Positions 42,697 to 51,332 are shown, counted from the first letter of the stretch. The stretch: 64,000 nt of DNA from Massilia sp. UMI-21 (GCA_015277795.1 CP063848.1:3162001-3226000); one strand, 5' to 3'. Notes: generated by a model from the letters alone, not told the origin. Numbers and translations: made by a program.

Positions 42697-44361
42697 CTAT
42701 GGGCCGGCATGGGTCGTCGTATGAGCCGGATCAATGTGCGCCGCTTGAAACCCATCCGCGACTGGCTGGCCGGACGCATTCTGTCGGGCCAGCGCGGCGA
42801 GCAAGGGCGCGCAGGCCTGGCGCAGCTGCTCGCGGTCGATACCGGTATTGGCATCGACCACGATCGTGTGCGCAAGTTCCGACGACGCCAACGGCTCGGC
42901 GCTGCGCAGCTGCATGTCGAGTACGGCGGCATCGGCATCCGAGGCGTCGTCGCCCTGCCGCCCTCGCGCCGCGATGCGCGCGAGCATGGCGGCGCACCCG
43001 GCGCGCACGTCGACGATGAAAAACGGCACGCCGAGCGCCGCGGCCAGCCGGCGCAGGCGCGTACGCTGGTCCGCCCGCAGGCAGGCGGCATCGACCACCG
43101 CCGGCCAGCCGGCGCCCAGCACCGTGCGGGCGAGCGTCCCGAGGCGGGCATAGGTGCGCCGCGTCGCGGCCGCGCCATACTGCCGCCCGAGGCCGGGAGC
43201 CGCCGCCGGCAGGCGTTTGCGCTCGACGTCGGAGCGCAGCTGGACCGCGCCGAGCAGTTCCACCAGCAGGCGGGCGACCGTCGTCTTGCCGCTGCCGGAA
43301 AACCCGTGCATGGCGACCAGCGCCACGGGCCCGGCGTGCGCGCACCGGCGGGCAAAGTCCAGATACGAACGGCCTTGCGCCAGGCAGCCGGCGCGCGCCG
43401 CGTCGGACAGGCGCGGCTGGCGCGCGCGCAGCAGCATGACCCTGGCGCGCACCAGCGCCCGGTGCATCCGATAAAGGCGCAGCATGGCCAGGCCGGCATG
43501 GTCGCCGCTGCATTCCAGGTAGCCGCTCAGCAGCCGGGCGGCCAGCCCCGGACTCCCCCGGCACGCCAGGTCCATGCACGCGAACGCGAGGTCGTCGATC
43601 GTGTCGATCCAGCGCAGGGCCGGGTCGAACTCGATGCAGTCGAACGCCTGGACCTCGCCATCCCGCGTCAGGATATTGCCGCAATGTAGGTCGCCGTGGC
43701 ATTCCCTCACCATGCCTTGCGTGCGCCTTGCTGATGCCAGCGCGGGGAGCCCGGAGAACAGCTGGGCTGCGCACTCGCGCAGGACGGTCGATGCGGCTTG
43801 CACGCGTTCCGCTCCTTGCGCCCCGTCGTCCGCCAGCGCAGACTCGAGTCCGGCCATGGTGGCGGCGAAGGTCGCCGCCACCATGGCGGCCGTTCCCCAC
43901 GACGCGCCTGGCGGCGCGCGCGGGGCGCGGCGGTGGAACGCCGCCAGCAGCGCCGCCAGCCGGTCCACCTCGTCGCCGCCGAGCAGGCCATCGGCGAGGC
44001 GTACGCTCCACAGCGCGTCCTGCTCGAAGGCGCGCATCCACACCGCATACTCGCGCGGCGTTCCGGCCGCGCCGATCGTCGGGCTGGCGGGGTCGCCGCC
44101 GACCGCGACGACACCACGGTAGAGATCGGGGGCCAGGCGACTGTTCAGGCGGCATTCTTCGCGGCAATAGAACCGGCGCGCGGCCAGGGTGGAGCAATCG
44201 ACAAACGGCAGCGTTAGCGCCTTCTTGAATTTGTAGGCATCGCCACCCGCGACCAACACCCAGGAAATATGGGTCTCGAAGCGCGCGACGCGGCCCGCCG
44301 CAAGCTGCAGCGTGCGCGCCACCCGGTCGATGAGGCGCCGCTGCCGGGCCAGCGCGTCCAT
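42697..44361 (-). CDS. APH-fold kinase fused to P-loop ATPase (COG2187+COG0645 type)
   Basis: 554 residues. N-terminal APH-like part (1-330): FETHISWVLVAGGDAYKFKKAL with the ATP lysines, CHGDLHCGN catalytic loop, FDCIEFDPALRWIDTIDD metal site. C-terminal P-loop kinase (345-520): Walker A HGFSGSGKTT, LRSDVERKR, ADQRTR. The same fusion is widely annotated as bifunctional aminoglycoside phosphotransferase/ATP-binding protein, but true substrates are unknown and drug resistance should not be assumed. Starts 7 bp after the acetoacetyl-CoA reductase stop. Confidence 0.88.
   Translation of the reverse strand: MDALARQRRLIDRVARTLQLAAGRVARFETHISWVLVAGGDAYKFKKALTLPFVDCSTLAARRFYCREECRLNSRLAPDLYRGVVAVGGDPASPTIGAAGTPREYAVWMRAFEQDALWSVRLADGLLGGDEVDRLAALLAAFHRRAPRAPPGASWGTAAMVAATFAATMAGLESALADDGAQGAERVQAASTVLRECAAQLFSGLPALASARRTQGMVRECHGDLHCGNILTRDGEVQAFDCIEFDPALRWIDTIDDLAFACMDLACRGSPGLAARLLSGYLECSGDHAGLAMLRLYRMHRALVRARVMLLRARQPRLSDAARAGCLAQGRSYLDFARRCAHAGPVALVAMHGFSGSGKTTVARLLVELLGAVQLRSDVERKRLPAAAPGLGRQYGAAATRRTYARLGTLARTVLGAGWPAVVDAACLRADQRTRLRRLAAALGVPFFIVDVRAGCAAMLARIAARGRQGDDASDADAAVLDMQLRSAEPLASSELAHTIVVDANTGIDREQLRQACAPLLAALARQNASGQPVADGFQAAHIDPAHTTTHAGP
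42721..42734 (-). promoter_or_regulatory. Candidate degenerate FNR/Anr-type operator before hsp20
   Basis: On the minus strand TTGAT-CCGG-CTCAT: one perfect half and one with two mismatches. The centre is about 63 bp before the Hsp20 ATG, the same distance as the strong sites, but it lies inside the 3' end of the upstream gene. Tentative. Confidence 0.3.
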
Positions 44362-44368
44362 GGCGCAG

Positions 44369-45091
44369 CTAGCCCAGGTACTGGCCGCCGTTCACGTCGA
44401 TGGTGGCGCCGGTGATGAAGCCGGCCTCGTCGTCGGCCAGGAAGGCGACCACGCGGGCGATGTCCTGCGGGCTGCCGAGCCGCCCGACCGGGATGCCGGC
44501 CAGGATGGCGGCCAGCACGTCGGGCCGGACCCGTTCCAGCATCGCCGTATCGCAATAGCCGGGGGCGACCGCATTGACCGTGACGCCATGCGCGGCGTTC
44601 TCGAGCGCCAGTGAGCGGGTAAAGCCGAGGATGCCCGCCTTGGCGGCGGCGTAATTGGTCTGCCCGGCCTGCCCCTTGCGCCCGTTGACCGAACTGATGT
44701 TGACGACCCGCCCGAAGCGGCGTTCGCGCATGCCGCCGATTACTTGCCGCGTCATGTTGAAGATCGAGCCCAGGTTGGTACGCATCACCTGCCACCACTG
44801 CGCTTCACTCATCTTGTGCAGCATGGCGTCGGCGGTGATGCCGGCATTGTTGACCAGGATGTCGACCGGACCCAGCGCTGCTTCGAGCTCGGCCAGGCCG
44901 GCGCGGCAGGCGTCGAAATCGGCCACGTCCCACCGGAACACCGGGATTCCGGTCTCGTCGCGCATCCGCAACGCAGCTTCCTCGTCGCTATGCCAGGTAG
45001 CGGCGATCCGACAGCCCCTGGCCTGCAGAGCCAGCGCGATTGCCCTGCCGAGCCCGCGCGTTCCACCCGTTACCACCGCTGTCCTCGCCAT
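44369..45091 (-). CDS. phbB: Acetoacetyl-CoA reductase (3-ketoacyl SDR)
   Basis: 240 residues from ATG 45091 with GGAGG 6 nt upstream. SDR motifs VVTGGTRGLGRAIA, LVNNAGITADAMLHKM, VNISSVNGRKGQAGQTNYAAAKAG (Ser, Tyr, Lys triad), and the PhbB-type N-G-x-K-G-Q-x-G-Q signature. Makes (R)-3-hydroxybutyryl-CoA, the substrate of the PHA synthase at 21734. Heads a leftward run phbB-APH/AAA-hsp20-ADH. Confidence 0.93.
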   Translation of the reverse strand: MARTAVVTGGTRGLGRAIALALQARGCRIAATWHSDEEAALRMRDETGIPVFRWDVADFDACRAGLAELEAALGPVDILVNNAGITADAMLHKMSEAQWWQVMRTNLGSIFNMTRQVIGGMRERRFGRVVNISSVNGRKGQAGQTNYAAAKAGILGFTRSLALENAAHGVTVNAVAPGYCDTAMLERVRPDVLAAILAGIPVGRLGSPQDIARVVAFLADDEAGFITGATIDVNGGQYLG

Positions 45092-45305
45092 CGCAGGCCT
45101 CCATGCATTCGAGTTTTTCAAATTGGATCGCCCGGACGGGCGCCGGTTCCGCTGCCGCGGGCAGCGCAGGAGAGGCGCAAACGGGCGGCGGCAAGGGATG
45201 GCAACGGATGTATGAGCGATGTCAATGAATCGACGAATGCACTGCACGATCGCTAATGGAGGCATCTAAGCAATTCCGCTCAATCCTTGCTCCCCGGAGG
45301 TCATC

Positions 45306-45647
45306 ATGAACAGGATAGCCATCGACATGCCGGTGGTCGGCGCGTGTTCCGTCGCCGAATGCGCCTATAACACCGACAACGGCTGCCACGCGCGCGCCAT
45401 CACGGTCGGCGACGGAGTCCATCCGGGCTGCGATACCTTCCTGGTAGCGACCCCGCACACGCGCGATACCGGGCGCCATGCCGGCGTCGGGGCTTGCAAG
45501 GTCTCGTCCTGCCAGCATAACGACGACTACGAATGCACGGCCGAGCAGATCGCCGTCGGCCATGCCGGCCACGGCGCCTGCTGCCTGACCTACCAGCAAC
45601 GGCTACTGCCGAACTCGCCGGTGCATCCAGGACAACATCCAGGCTGA
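45306..45647 (+). CDS. Cys-rich DUF1540 double-repeat protein
   Basis: 113 residues, GGAGG before ATG 45306. Two copies of the pattern C-x4-C-x7-C-x14-C (residues about 14-42 and 64-93), each a DUF1540 unit (GACSVAECAYNTDNGCHARA; GACKVSSCQHNDDYECTAEQ). The spacing suggests one metal (Zn or Fe) per unit. Function unknown; found in stress and sporulation contexts in other bacteria. Followed after 3 bp by the Hsp20-like ORF, so the two are an operon. Confidence 0.85.
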   Translation: MNRIAIDMPVVGACSVAECAYNTDNGCHARAITVGDGVHPGCDTFLVATPHTRDTGRHAGVGACKVSSCQHNDDYECTAEQIAVGHAGHGACCLTYQQRLLPNSPVHPGQHPG

Positions 45648-45650
45648 CCG

Positions 45651-46016
45651 ATGCGCGCTCACAGCTTGCGAGTGAAAAACGGGATGCCGGCATCCTTGAC
45701 GCAGACGGGCCGCCGCCCCGGCCGCGACATCGGGGTACGGATCGAGCTTCCCGCCACGAAAAAACAAGACTGCCGCGTGCTGGTGGATTACCGCGTCTTG
45801 TACTGGCAGGCGGAGCGCCGCGTTGCACGCGAGCGGGCCGACAGCAGCTGGCATACCGGCGAGCGGGGCTGCGGTGCATTCCAGCGCAGCTTTCCCTTGC
45901 CCTTTCCGTATCGCGTCGCGATCGACGCGGCCACCGCAAACCGTCGCGACGGGGCGTCGACGCTGCGCCTGCCGAAGGCGCCCGCAGGCGCTCCGGATCC
46001 GATCACGGTCAGCTGA
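45651..46016 (+). CDS. Divergent or decaying Hsp20-like protein
   Basis: 121 residues. The line of an alpha-crystallin domain can be followed: IGVRIELPATKKQDCRVLVD (compare VELPGVKKEDI), VLYWQAERR, then ERGCGAFQRSFPLPFPYRV, IDAATANRRDGASTLRLPKA and a final ITVS. Conserved small residues and the DGVL motif are altered (DGAS), a short insert of aromatic/Pro residues interrupts strand 6, and the N-terminal arm is replaced by a basic leader. Reads in one frame without stops, 3 bp after the DUF1540 gene. Either a fast-evolving sHsp or a gene losing function; I favour a divergent remnant. Confidence 0.5.
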   Translation: MRAHSLRVKNGMPASLTQTGRRPGRDIGVRIELPATKKQDCRVLVDYRVLYWQAERRVARERADSSWHTGERGCGAFQRSFPLPFPYRVAIDAATANRRDGASTLRLPKAPAGAPDPITVS

Positions 46017-46026
46017 GCGCGGCCAC

Positions 46027-47148
46027 ATGACGGCTGGCGGCAGCGGGCCGCGGGTACCGTCCTCCGCCGGCGCAGCGCCGGCGCCAGCCGCTGGCATCGA
46101 CGCTGTCCCGGCGCCCCTTGCGGCGGCCGCCACCGACGCCAAGCTCGCCTTTCTGCGCCTGGCGACCAGCTATCCCGGGCCGGTGCGCCGCGTCGACGCG
46201 ATCGAAACCCATATGTCCTGGGTGTTCCTGACCGGGCACGACGCTTACAAACTCAAGAAGCCGGTCCGGCTCGGCCAGTTCGACGCCCGCAGCCTGGCGG
46301 CGCGGCGCCGGTACTGCGAAGAAGAGGTGCGCGTGAATCGCCGCCTGGCGCCGGACGTCTACCTTGGCGTGGTGGCCTTGTGCGTCGATGCGCGCGGACA
46401 GTTCCGTCTTGGCCGTGACGGTGCGGTGGTCGACTGGCTGGTATGGATGCGGCGACTTCCGGCGCGCCACATGCTCGACCATGCCATCCGCGCCGGCACG
46501 CTGCGTGCGCAGGACATCCGCCGGGTGGCGTCCCGGCTGGCCGCCTTCTACCGCACCGCCACCCCGCTGTCCGTCGATGCGGGCGCCTACCGGGCCGCGT
46601 TCGCGCGCGAACTAGGGCGTAACCGGCGCGCCCTGGTACGGCCGGCGTATGGCCTGGCGCCCGGGCCCGTGCGCGACTTGTGCGCGGCGCAACAAGCCCT
46701 GCTCGCCGCCCGGCCGGACTGGTTCGACGAGCGGGTCCGGTCACATCGGATCGTGGACGGACACGGCGACCTGCGGCCCGAACACGTCTGCCTGGCGCCG
46801 CAGGTGTCCATCATCGACGCCATCGAGTTCGCCCCTGCCCTGCGCATCGTCGATCCTGCGGACGAGCTCGGATTCCTGGCCCTGGAGTGCGAACGGCTGG
46901 GCGCCGCGGGCGCCGGGGCGTGCCTGCTGCGCAGCTACGCCGAGCTTGCCGGGGACCGGCCCGGCGCCGGCCTCGTGCATTTCTACCAGGGCTATCGGGC
47001 CGCGCTGCGCGCCAGGCTGGCGATCCGCCACCTGGACGAGGCGCGGTTTCGCCACGCACCCGAGTGGCGCAGGCGCGCCGAGCGCTACCTCGGGCTGGCG
47101 CAATCGCACCAGGACAGCGCCGACGCCGCCGCGCACGCCCTGTCTTGA
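46027..47148 (+). CDS. APH-fold protein (COG2187-like), stand-alone
   Basis: 373 residues from ATG 46027, 8 bp after the preceding stop. Clear paralogue of the N-terminal half of the protein at 42697: RRVDAIETHMSWVFLTGHDAYKLKKPV, AARRRYCEEEVRVNRRLAPDVYLGVV, DAIEFAPALRIVDPADELGFL. It lacks the P-loop half. The catalytic loop reads HGDLRPEHV, so the Asn that binds Mg in APH kinases (HGDLHCGN in the paralogue) is His here. May be an inactive or altered kinase. The first 35 residues are Pro/Ala-rich. Confidence 0.8.
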   Translation: MTAGGSGPRVPSSAGAAPAPAAGIDAVPAPLAAAATDAKLAFLRLATSYPGPVRRVDAIETHMSWVFLTGHDAYKLKKPVRLGQFDARSLAARRRYCEEEVRVNRRLAPDVYLGVVALCVDARGQFRLGRDGAVVDWLVWMRRLPARHMLDHAIRAGTLRAQDIRRVASRLAAFYRTATPLSVDAGAYRAAFARELGRNRRALVRPAYGLAPGPVRDLCAAQQALLAARPDWFDERVRSHRIVDGHGDLRPEHVCLAPQVSIIDAIEFAPALRIVDPADELGFLALECERLGAAGAGACLLRSYAELAGDRPGAGLVHFYQGYRAALRARLAIRHLDEARFRHAPEWRRRAERYLGLAQSHQDSADAAAHALS

Positions 47149-47177
47149 GGGCGCCGGGGACGGGTTCCGGCAGGCGT

Positions 47178-48188
47178 TCAGTCGGCCGGCGGCCCGGTGC
47201 CAGGGCCGCCGCCATGCAGCCTGTCGATGGCCGCGGCCAGCATCCCGGCGCAGTCCAGCACCCGGACCCTGGCTTGCCCCATGGCGGCCCCGAGCCGGAA
47301 CGGGGCGACGGTGTCGCATACCAGGGTCTGCGCGATCGCGCTGTCCGCCAGCAGCGCCGCGGCATCGCCGGTGAACAGGCCATGGGTCGCCACCGCGAAC
47401 ACCTGCGCCGCACCGTGCGCCCGGCAGGCGGCGGCGGCACGCGCCAGGGTGGCGCCGGTGCCGATCAGGTCGTCGACGATGAGGGCGTCCCTGCCGCCGA
47501 CCTCGCCGGCCAGCAAGCCGCCGCCCAGCACGCCGCCGCTGCGGTATTTTTCGCAGAAGGCCACCCCGACCGGCCTGCCCAGCGCGTTCGCCAGGCGCTG
47601 CCGGAAGGCGTCGGCACGCTTGATGCCGCCCTCGTCCGGCGCGACCACCACCACCTCGCGCCCCGCCAGCCGCGGCGCCAGCTCGCCCACGAACAGGGCG
47701 CCGGCCTCGATGTGCTCGGTGCGGCAGCGGAAGGCGTTCTGGAAGGCCGCCAGGTTGTGGACGTCGACGGTCGCCACCGCGTCGGTCCCGGCCGCCTCGA
47801 ACAGGGCCGCCACGTAGCGCGTGGTGACCGGATCGCGCGCCTGGGTCTTCCTGTCCTTGCGTGCGTAGGCCAGGTAGGGCACGACCGCCGTGACGCGTCC
47901 CGCCGCCGCGTCCTTGAGCGCGCCAATGAAGAACAGCAGCCGGCACAGCTTGTCGTTGGCGCTGCGCTGCGCGTCGCCATACAAGGAGTGCAGGACGTAA
48001 GCATCGCGGCCGCGCACGCTCTCGAGCGGGCGCGCCTTGTGCTCGCCGTCTTCGAATTCCCTCTCCTCGTGCGCGGCCAGCGAAACGCCGAGGACGCGCG
48101 CCACCCGCCCGGCGAGGTCGCGACTACCATCCAGGCCGAACAGCAGCGGCGCGCCGTCGCGCGCGCCTGCGTCGGGGACCGCCGTCAT
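47178..48188 (-). CDS. Ribose-phosphate diphosphokinase (PRPP synthetase) homologue
   Basis: 336 residues. FEDGEHKARPLESVRGRDAYV, SANDKLCRLLFFIGALKDA, VVPYLAYARKDRKT, VAPDEGGIKRADAF and the PRPP loop ALIVDDLIGTGATL. Differs from housekeeping Prs: GTGAT replaces the usual DTAGT, and the catalytic-loop KxR is in EKYRSGG. It is probably an accessory PRPP synthetase; a housekeeping copy is expected elsewhere. Its start shares one base with the Usp stop upstream (TGATG), in the operon ppsA-usp-prs. Confidence 0.85.
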   Translation of the reverse strand: MTAVPDAGARDGAPLLFGLDGSRDLAGRVARVLGVSLAAHEEREFEDGEHKARPLESVRGRDAYVLHSLYGDAQRSANDKLCRLLFFIGALKDAAAGRVTAVVPYLAYARKDRKTQARDPVTTRYVAALFEAAGTDAVATVDVHNLAAFQNAFRCRTEHIEAGALFVGELAPRLAGREVVVVAPDEGGIKRADAFRQRLANALGRPVGVAFCEKYRSGGVLGGGLLAGEVGGRDALIVDDLIGTGATLARAAAACRAHGAAQVFAVATHGLFTGDAAALLADSAIAQTLVCDTVAPFRLGAAMGQARVRVLDCAGMLAAAIDRLHGGGPGTGPPAD

Positions 48189-48688
48189 CACTGCCCTTCC
48201 GTGGCCGCGCCGCCGGCGGCCTGGTCGCCGGTGTCGGCCTGTGCCGCCTTGTAGACCAGCACCGGCACCCGGCTGTGGCGCAACACCTCGAGCGTGACGC
48301 TCCCCGGCCACTGCCCGCCGCCCCCTTTCCATCCGTGCGAGGCCATGTACACGAGGTCGCAGGCTTCGCGGTCGGCGCTTGCCACGACTTCGCGGGCCGG
48401 ATCATGTCCATGCACCTTCATGCAGGCGCAGCGCACGCCCTGCGCCGCCGCACTGGTGGCGACCCAGGCCAGGTAGTCGTCCGCGATCTTTTCGAACAGG
48501 GCCAGGCGTCGCTGCGCATAGTGGGGGTCGTGATGCAGCCAGGCCTCGAGCCGGTCCGGGCGCGGCACCGCAACGACATGGCAGGCGAGGACCGCGGCGC
48601 CGGCGTCGCGCGCGAACGCGATGCCGGCCGCCGCCGCTTCGCGCGACAGCGCGGAACCGTCGATCGGCAACAGGATATGACGCACCAT
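48188..48688 (-). CDS. Universal stress protein, single domain
   Basis: 166 residues from ATG 48688, 2 bp after the ppsA stop. HILLPIDGSALSREAAAAG and a modified loop MASHGWKGGGGQWPGSVTLEVL. A longer central helical region (FEKIADDYLAWVATSAAAQG) and an acidic/Ala tail. Cotranscribed with PEP synthase and the PRPP synthetase homologue. Confidence 0.88.
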   Translation of the reverse strand: MVRHILLPIDGSALSREAAAAGIAFARDAGAAVLACHVVAVPRPDRLEAWLHHDPHYAQRRLALFEKIADDYLAWVATSAAAQGVRCACMKVHGHDPAREVVASADREACDLVYMASHGWKGGGGQWPGSVTLEVLRHSRVPVLVYKAAQADTGDQAAGGAATEGQ

Positions 48689-48690
48689 GT

Positions 48691-51135
48691 TCACTCCGGG
48701 GTGGGGGCCAGGGGCTTGCGCGGCGCGATGCCGAGCCCACGCTCGACCTCGAGCAGGTTGCGGACGGTGGACAGCAGCGAATCCGGATTCAGGCTGATCG
48801 CGTCGATCCCCTGCTCCACCAGAAAGCGTGCCACTTCCGGATAGTCGGACGGGGCCTGTCCGCAGATGCCGACGTGGCGTCCGTTGCGCCGGGCACCGAT
48901 AATCGCCTGGCGCAGCATCTCGAGCACGCCGGGGTCGCGCTCGTCGAAGTCGAAGGCGACGATGTCGGAGTCGCGGTCGACGCCCAGCACCAGCTGGGTC
49001 AGGTCGTTGGAACCGATCGAGAAGCCGTCGAACAGGCGCGCAAAGGCGTCGATCTGGACCACGTTGTTCGGGATCTCGCACATGACGTACACCTCGAGGC
49101 CGTCGCGGCCGCGTTCCAGCCCGTGCGCGGCCATCGACGCCAGCACCGCCTCGGCTTCCGCCACCCGCCGGCAGAACGGGATCATCAGGCGCAGGTTCGG
49201 CAGCCCCATGTCGTCGCGTACCCGGCGCATCGCGCGGCATTCGAGCGCGAAACCCTCGGCATAGGCCGGGTGCGCATAGCGCGCCGCGCCGCGAAAACCC
49301 AGCATGGGGTTGGCCTCGACCGGCTCGAAGGCGGCGCCGCCGAGCAGGCTCGCGTACTCGTTGGTCTTGAAGTCGGACATCCGCACGATCACCGGCTTCG
49401 GGTGGAACGCCGCCGCGATCGTGCCGACACCCTCGGCCAGTTCGCGCACGAAGTAGTCGGCCGGCGACGGGTAGCCGCGCGTGATGCGCACGATGTCGGC
49501 GCGCTCCGCCTCGTCGGCCACCCGTTCAGGGTGCACCAGCGCCATCGGGTGGATGCGGATGTGTTCGGCGACGATGAATTCCATGCGCGCCAGTCCCACG
49601 CCGTCGTTCGGCAGGAAGCGCGAACGGAAGGCGATGTCGGGGTTGCCGATATTGAGCATCATGCGGGTGCGCGGCATGGGCAGGGCCGCCAGGTCGGTGG
49701 TGGTGCGGTGGAAGGCGACCTGCCCCGCATACACACGGCCCGCGCTGCCCTCGGCGCAGGATACGGTGACCAGCTCGCCGGTGCGGATCGCCGTGGTCGC
49801 GTTGCCGCAGCCGACCAGCGCCGGCACGCCGGTCTCGCGCGCCACGATCGCGGCGTGGCAGGTGCGCCCGCCGCGATCGGTGACCACGGCGGCGGCGGTC
49901 TTCATGACCGTGCCCCAGTCGGGCATGGTGGTTTCGGCGACCAGGATCTCGCCGGGCCGGAACGCGGCGAGCTGGCTGATATCGGTGACGACCCGTGCCA
50001 TGCCCGAGGCCACCTTGCTGCCGACCGCGCGCCCGGAAGCCAGCACCTCGCCGGTGCCGTCGAGGTGGTATTCGTCGAGTTCGGTCGCCGACCTGCGCGC
50101 GGCCACTGTTTCCGGCCGCGCCTGCACGATATAGAGCTTGCCGTCGATGCCGTCCTGCGCCCATTCGATGTCCATCGGCACGGGATGCCCGGCCCGGGCG
50201 CCGTAATGTTCCTCGATGCGCAAGGCCGCGTCGGCCAGCTCGAGCACGCCGGCATCGTCGAGGCAGAAACGCGCGCGCTCGTCCGTCCCGGTCGGTACAT
50301 TGCACGTGGTGCCGGGGCTGCCCGAGGGCGCGTAGGTCATCCGTACTTCCTTGCCGCCGAGGTTGCGCCGCAGCACGCTGCGCCTGCCGGCGCGCAGGGC
50401 GGGCTTGAACACGTAGAACTCGTCGGTGTCGACCGTGCCTTGCACCACGTTCTCGCCGAGTCCGTAGGCGCCGGTCACCAGCACCACATCGCGAAAGCCG
50501 GTCTCGGTATCGAGGGTAAAGATCACGCCCGAGCAGGCCAGGTCGGAACGGACCATCTTCATCACCCCGACCGACAGGTAGACCTTGAAGTGGTCGAAGC
50601 CGTTCTCGATGCGGTAGACGATCGCGCGGTCCATGAACAGGCTGGCGAAGCAGCGCCGGACGCTGTCGAGCAGCTCCGCCTCGCCGCTGATGTTGAGGTA
50701 GGTTTCGTGCTGGCCGGCGAAACTGGCGGTGGGCAGGTCTTCCGCCGTGGCGGAACTGCGCACGGCGGCGCTCAGGGTGTCGCCATACTGTTCGCGCAGC
50801 GTGCGCCATGCCGCGAGCACGGCATCTTCGAGCCCGGGCGCGAGCGGGGCCGCATACACGATGTCGCGCGCGGTCCGCGCGCGCCGCGCCAGGTCGGCCA
50901 CGTCGGCATGGTCGAGCCCATCGAGGGCGGCCCGCAGGCCGTCCCACGCCCCGGCATGGTCCAGGCTGGCCCGGTACGCGGCCGCCGTGATGGCGAATCC
51001 GTTCGGTACGCGCACGCCCTTGCCGCCCAACTCCCGGACCATTTCGCCGAGGGAGGCGTTCTTGCCCCCCACCAGGGGGAGGTCGCCGATCCCGATATCG
51101 TTGAACCAACGGATGTAGCTGCTGCGTGTGTCCAT
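48691..51135 (-). CDS. ppsA: Phosphoenolpyruvate synthase
   Basis: 814 residues from ATG 51135 with GGAGGG upstream. PPDK N-terminal ATP-binding domain (PLVGGKNASLGEMVREL), central swivelling His domain with catalytic His in DRGGRTCHAAIVARE, and PEP-utilizing TIM-barrel domain (GSNDLTQLVLGVDRD, ICGQAPSDYPE). Converts pyruvate + ATP + H2O to PEP + AMP + Pi, allowing gluconeogenesis. Length (about 800) fits PEP synthase. Upstream lie an exact FNR-type core and a second weaker site. Confidence 0.95.
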   Translation of the reverse strand: MDTRSSYIRWFNDIGIGDLPLVGGKNASLGEMVRELGGKGVRVPNGFAITAAAYRASLDHAGAWDGLRAALDGLDHADVADLARRARTARDIVYAAPLAPGLEDAVLAAWRTLREQYGDTLSAAVRSSATAEDLPTASFAGQHETYLNISGEAELLDSVRRCFASLFMDRAIVYRIENGFDHFKVYLSVGVMKMVRSDLACSGVIFTLDTETGFRDVVLVTGAYGLGENVVQGTVDTDEFYVFKPALRAGRRSVLRRNLGGKEVRMTYAPSGSPGTTCNVPTGTDERARFCLDDAGVLELADAALRIEEHYGARAGHPVPMDIEWAQDGIDGKLYIVQARPETVAARRSATELDEYHLDGTGEVLASGRAVGSKVASGMARVVTDISQLAAFRPGEILVAETTMPDWGTVMKTAAAVVTDRGGRTCHAAIVARETGVPALVGCGNATTAIRTGELVTVSCAEGSAGRVYAGQVAFHRTTTDLAALPMPRTRMMLNIGNPDIAFRSRFLPNDGVGLARMEFIVAEHIRIHPMALVHPERVADEAERADIVRITRGYPSPADYFVRELAEGVGTIAAAFHPKPVIVRMSDFKTNEYASLLGGAAFEPVEANPMLGFRGAARYAHPAYAEGFALECRAMRRVRDDMGLPNLRLMIPFCRRVAEAEAVLASMAAHGLERGRDGLEVYVMCEIPNNVVQIDAFARLFDGFSIGSNDLTQLVLGVDRDSDIVAFDFDERDPGVLEMLRQAIIGARRNGRHVGICGQAPSDYPEVARFLVEQGIDAISLNPDSLLSTVRNLLEVERGLGIAPRKPLAPTPE

Positions 51136-51188
51136 GCTCTCCCTCCAGCGCCTGTCAAGGGATCGTAGGAGAAGCATTCGACGGCTGG

Positions 51189-51202
51189 TTAATCTATCTC
51201 AA
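51189..51202 (-). promoter_or_regulatory. Candidate second FNR/Anr-type operator for ppsA
   Basis: On the minus strand TTGAG-ATAG-ATTAA, two mismatches from consensus. The centre is 60 bp before ATG 51135, which is the right distance for a class II site for ppsA, whereas the stronger site at 51236 fits the divergent Usp gene best. Confidence 0.4.
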
Positions 51203-51235
51203 ACGGACCGGCCGCCGCCGCGCGTCTTGTTGATT

Positions 51236-51249
51236 TTGATCTGGATCAA
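51236..51249. promoter_or_regulatory. FNR/Anr-type operator between ppsA and Usp
   Basis: TTGATCTGGATCAA, exact core in both halves. The centre is about 90 bp before the Usp ATG (51333) and about 107 bp before the ppsA ATG, so it may serve both. Confidence 0.82.
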
Positions 51250-51332
51250 GGAATTACAGGGACCGCGGCGCATACTCTATGCCGCGCCGCGTGGCGCTCC
51301 CGCCTGCGCCTCCTGTCCTGAAAGCGAACCCG

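Noticed and set aside
45212..45225. FNR-type site before phbB (TTGAC-ATCG-CTCAT on the minus strand)
   Set aside because: Three mismatches and a long distance to the ATG; not better than chance, although phbB is in the same island.
42697..47148. Aminoglycoside resistance genes
   Set aside because: The APH fold is shared by many kinases; the COG2187-type sequence, the P-loop fusion and the chromosomal stress context do not support drug modification.
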